Shown here: piece after piece, positions 62,761-64,000 of the stretch | Numbering within the stretch: position 1 is the first letter of the stretch | Layout of the letters: each line of letters starts with the position of its first letter | NCBI GenBank assembly: GCA_023634235.1 | Contig: JAMKCF010000015.1 | Location: 1,837,698 to 1,901,697 of the forward strand | DNA: 64,000 nt | Source: Pisaster brevispinus | Lineage: Eukaryota > Echinodermata > Asteroidea > Forcipulatida > Asteriidae | Direction: 5' to 3' | Translations under genes and position numbers: made by a program | The notes under the pieces: generated by a model | Told to the model about the DNA's origin: nothing | Databases searched by the model: none | The model's input: the letters and a program-made list of their open reading frames with translations, nothing else

Positions 62761-62958
62761 AGGTCAATGGACAACCTAGTACGCTTGCACGTTTCCATTG
62801 TTTGACCTCTCACTGCGGTGGCGGCCGATGCTGGGGTCTCTGCATCAACAAGAATGTACTGACCTACAGCAGACCTTACGAAATGAAGTTAAAGAGAAGA
62901 AGAAACAGCCATGACATCTCTGAAGATGGACTTTGAAAATAAACGATGTATGGCATAC

Positions 62959-63085
62959 CACTTGAAGATCTCTGGTGTGTGCGTCCATGATTGATTCCAC
63001 ACGCATCTTCAAACCATTTCATCAACAGTTTCTTTCGGTCACCATTTTGAAGGACGGGGCCATCCCAACCAGAGAGGTACGCCAC
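62959..63085 (-). CDS. Unassigned candidate exon
   Basis: Acceptor GTAACAG at 63086, open frame beginning VAYLSGWDGPVLQNGDRKKL, then LMKWFEDACGINHGRTHQRSS. There is an in-frame stop immediately upstream of the acceptor. Two donors lie at the end, GTGGTA (exon end 62962) and GTATGC (exon end 62959), and both leave phase 1. The amino-acid composition looks coding, but I do not recognise the family. Because it ends in phase 1 it could join Ig exon A 25 kb downstream, or belong to a separate gene extending beyond the window. Confidence 0.4.
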
Positions 63086-64000
63086 CTGTTACGTGTAATC
63101 CGCAAGACCATATAACCCCACTCCACCCCACTCATTCATCCATCACCAACACGCATTCCACAAGGTTCAAGCGTCAAGTTCATCTCCAATCTCCATTTCT
63201 CTCTCTCTCTCTCTCTCTCTCTCCCCCTCCGAATCAAAACAAATTACTTGCCAAATTGCCGCGTAAATGTCCCATTACGGAAATCAGCCCAATTCCGCTC
63301 CTTATATGGTAATGCTCTAAACCAGACCCAGCTTATGTATAGTTTTCATTAATTACAATCGATAAATCAATCTTTAATGATTATTTATCATCATTATCGA
63401 GGACGGATTTATGCTGGATGGTAAATGACTTAGAGAATTCTTAAATGCCAATTATTCAATAGCAAGTCGTAAATATCTTAAGAGCCGTAAACAAACCCAG
63501 TCAATTACACTAAGAGTTAGACTATTTGGTTGAAGTTCAAGAGTTGTTTTAAGAGAAACAAATTCAGAGTCATTTTGATATTTATTAGAATAATTATTTA
63601 TTAGAATAATTGATGTAAAGTAGTTGCCAGACGCTACCTAGCAGTCAATTTTTATTTTAGACGGGCGTTGTTGGGTTTGACAAACCACAGATGGACGTGG
63701 CTCCTTAATCTCATTTTCGAAAACGCCAATAAACTGACTGGAAACAATTTTTATTGGAAATAATCAAATTTAGACTGAACACAAAGCAATGAATTTGGGA
63801 CACTTGTCCGACTTGTTCAAAATGCCTGCCCCACGTAGAGCAAGCATCGCAGAGGAGAACTGGGACAACAAATCTCAAATTCTTCAAATTTCTTCACCAC
63901 CCCCCCCAAAAAAAAAAACCAAACAAACAAAAAACAAAAAAACCGAGTCAATCCAAATTGGTCATTTAATAATTTCAAGATCAATCACACTGTTCGACTG
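63086..64000. other. Flank with CT microsatellite, no gene seen
   Basis: (CT)13 at 63197-63223 lies 110 bp upstream of the unassigned exon. The rest is AT-rich. Confidence 0.6.

Overview
This is an AT-rich, intron-dense and repeat-rich animal nuclear sequence. Weak homology to vertebrate neuregulins, multi-EGF exons, abundant AGCC/GGCT-type and GCGCCCTCT-type dispersed repeats, and long introns with short exons together suggest an invertebrate deuterostome, most likely an echinoderm such as a sea star (inference; no species marker was identified). There are no bacterial-style operons. Almost every long open frame outside the exons below is a chance frame.

The one gene I can assemble runs on the minus strand from about 37.7 kb (or further upstream) down to 1256. 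Eleven coding exons (31164 to 1256) join with GT/AG borders and a fully consistent phase chain. They encode a predicted 669-residue membrane protein: a short cytoplasmic N-terminus, an N-terminal membrane segment (about residues 33-50), seven EGF-like modules (66-332), a second membrane segment (about 354-376), and a cytoplasmic tail of about 290 residues ending PSAV. The NGG-type EGF modules, the EGF-splitting phase-2 introns, the basic juxtamembrane exon, a tail motif PRGRGRLNG and the C-terminal RLKDVV...AV recall the vertebrate neuregulin (NRG1) precursor.

Two further minus-strand exons at 37673-37499 and 36960-36851 encode a complete I-set-like immunoglobulin domain. They end in phase 1 with a G, exactly as the membrane-segment first exon at 31164-30975 does, and both can join the same EGF exon at 19527 to make the same Glu codon. 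The locus therefore appears to make two ligand types from alternative starts: an Ig type (compare NRG1 type I) and an N-terminal-membrane type (compare NRG1 type III), but with seven EGF modules instead of one. This is the most interesting system in the window.

Layout: 1-1255, downstream flank with a dispersed repeat and a poly(A) signal; 1256-31164, the main gene with introns of 286 bp to 11.4 kb; 31165-36850, promoter side of the membrane-type start; 36851-37673, Ig exons; 37674-63085, a long stretch without secure exons, carrying hairpin elements, minisatellites and small hammerhead-like motifs; 62959-63085, one unassigned candidate exon; 63086-64000, flank with a CT microsatellite.
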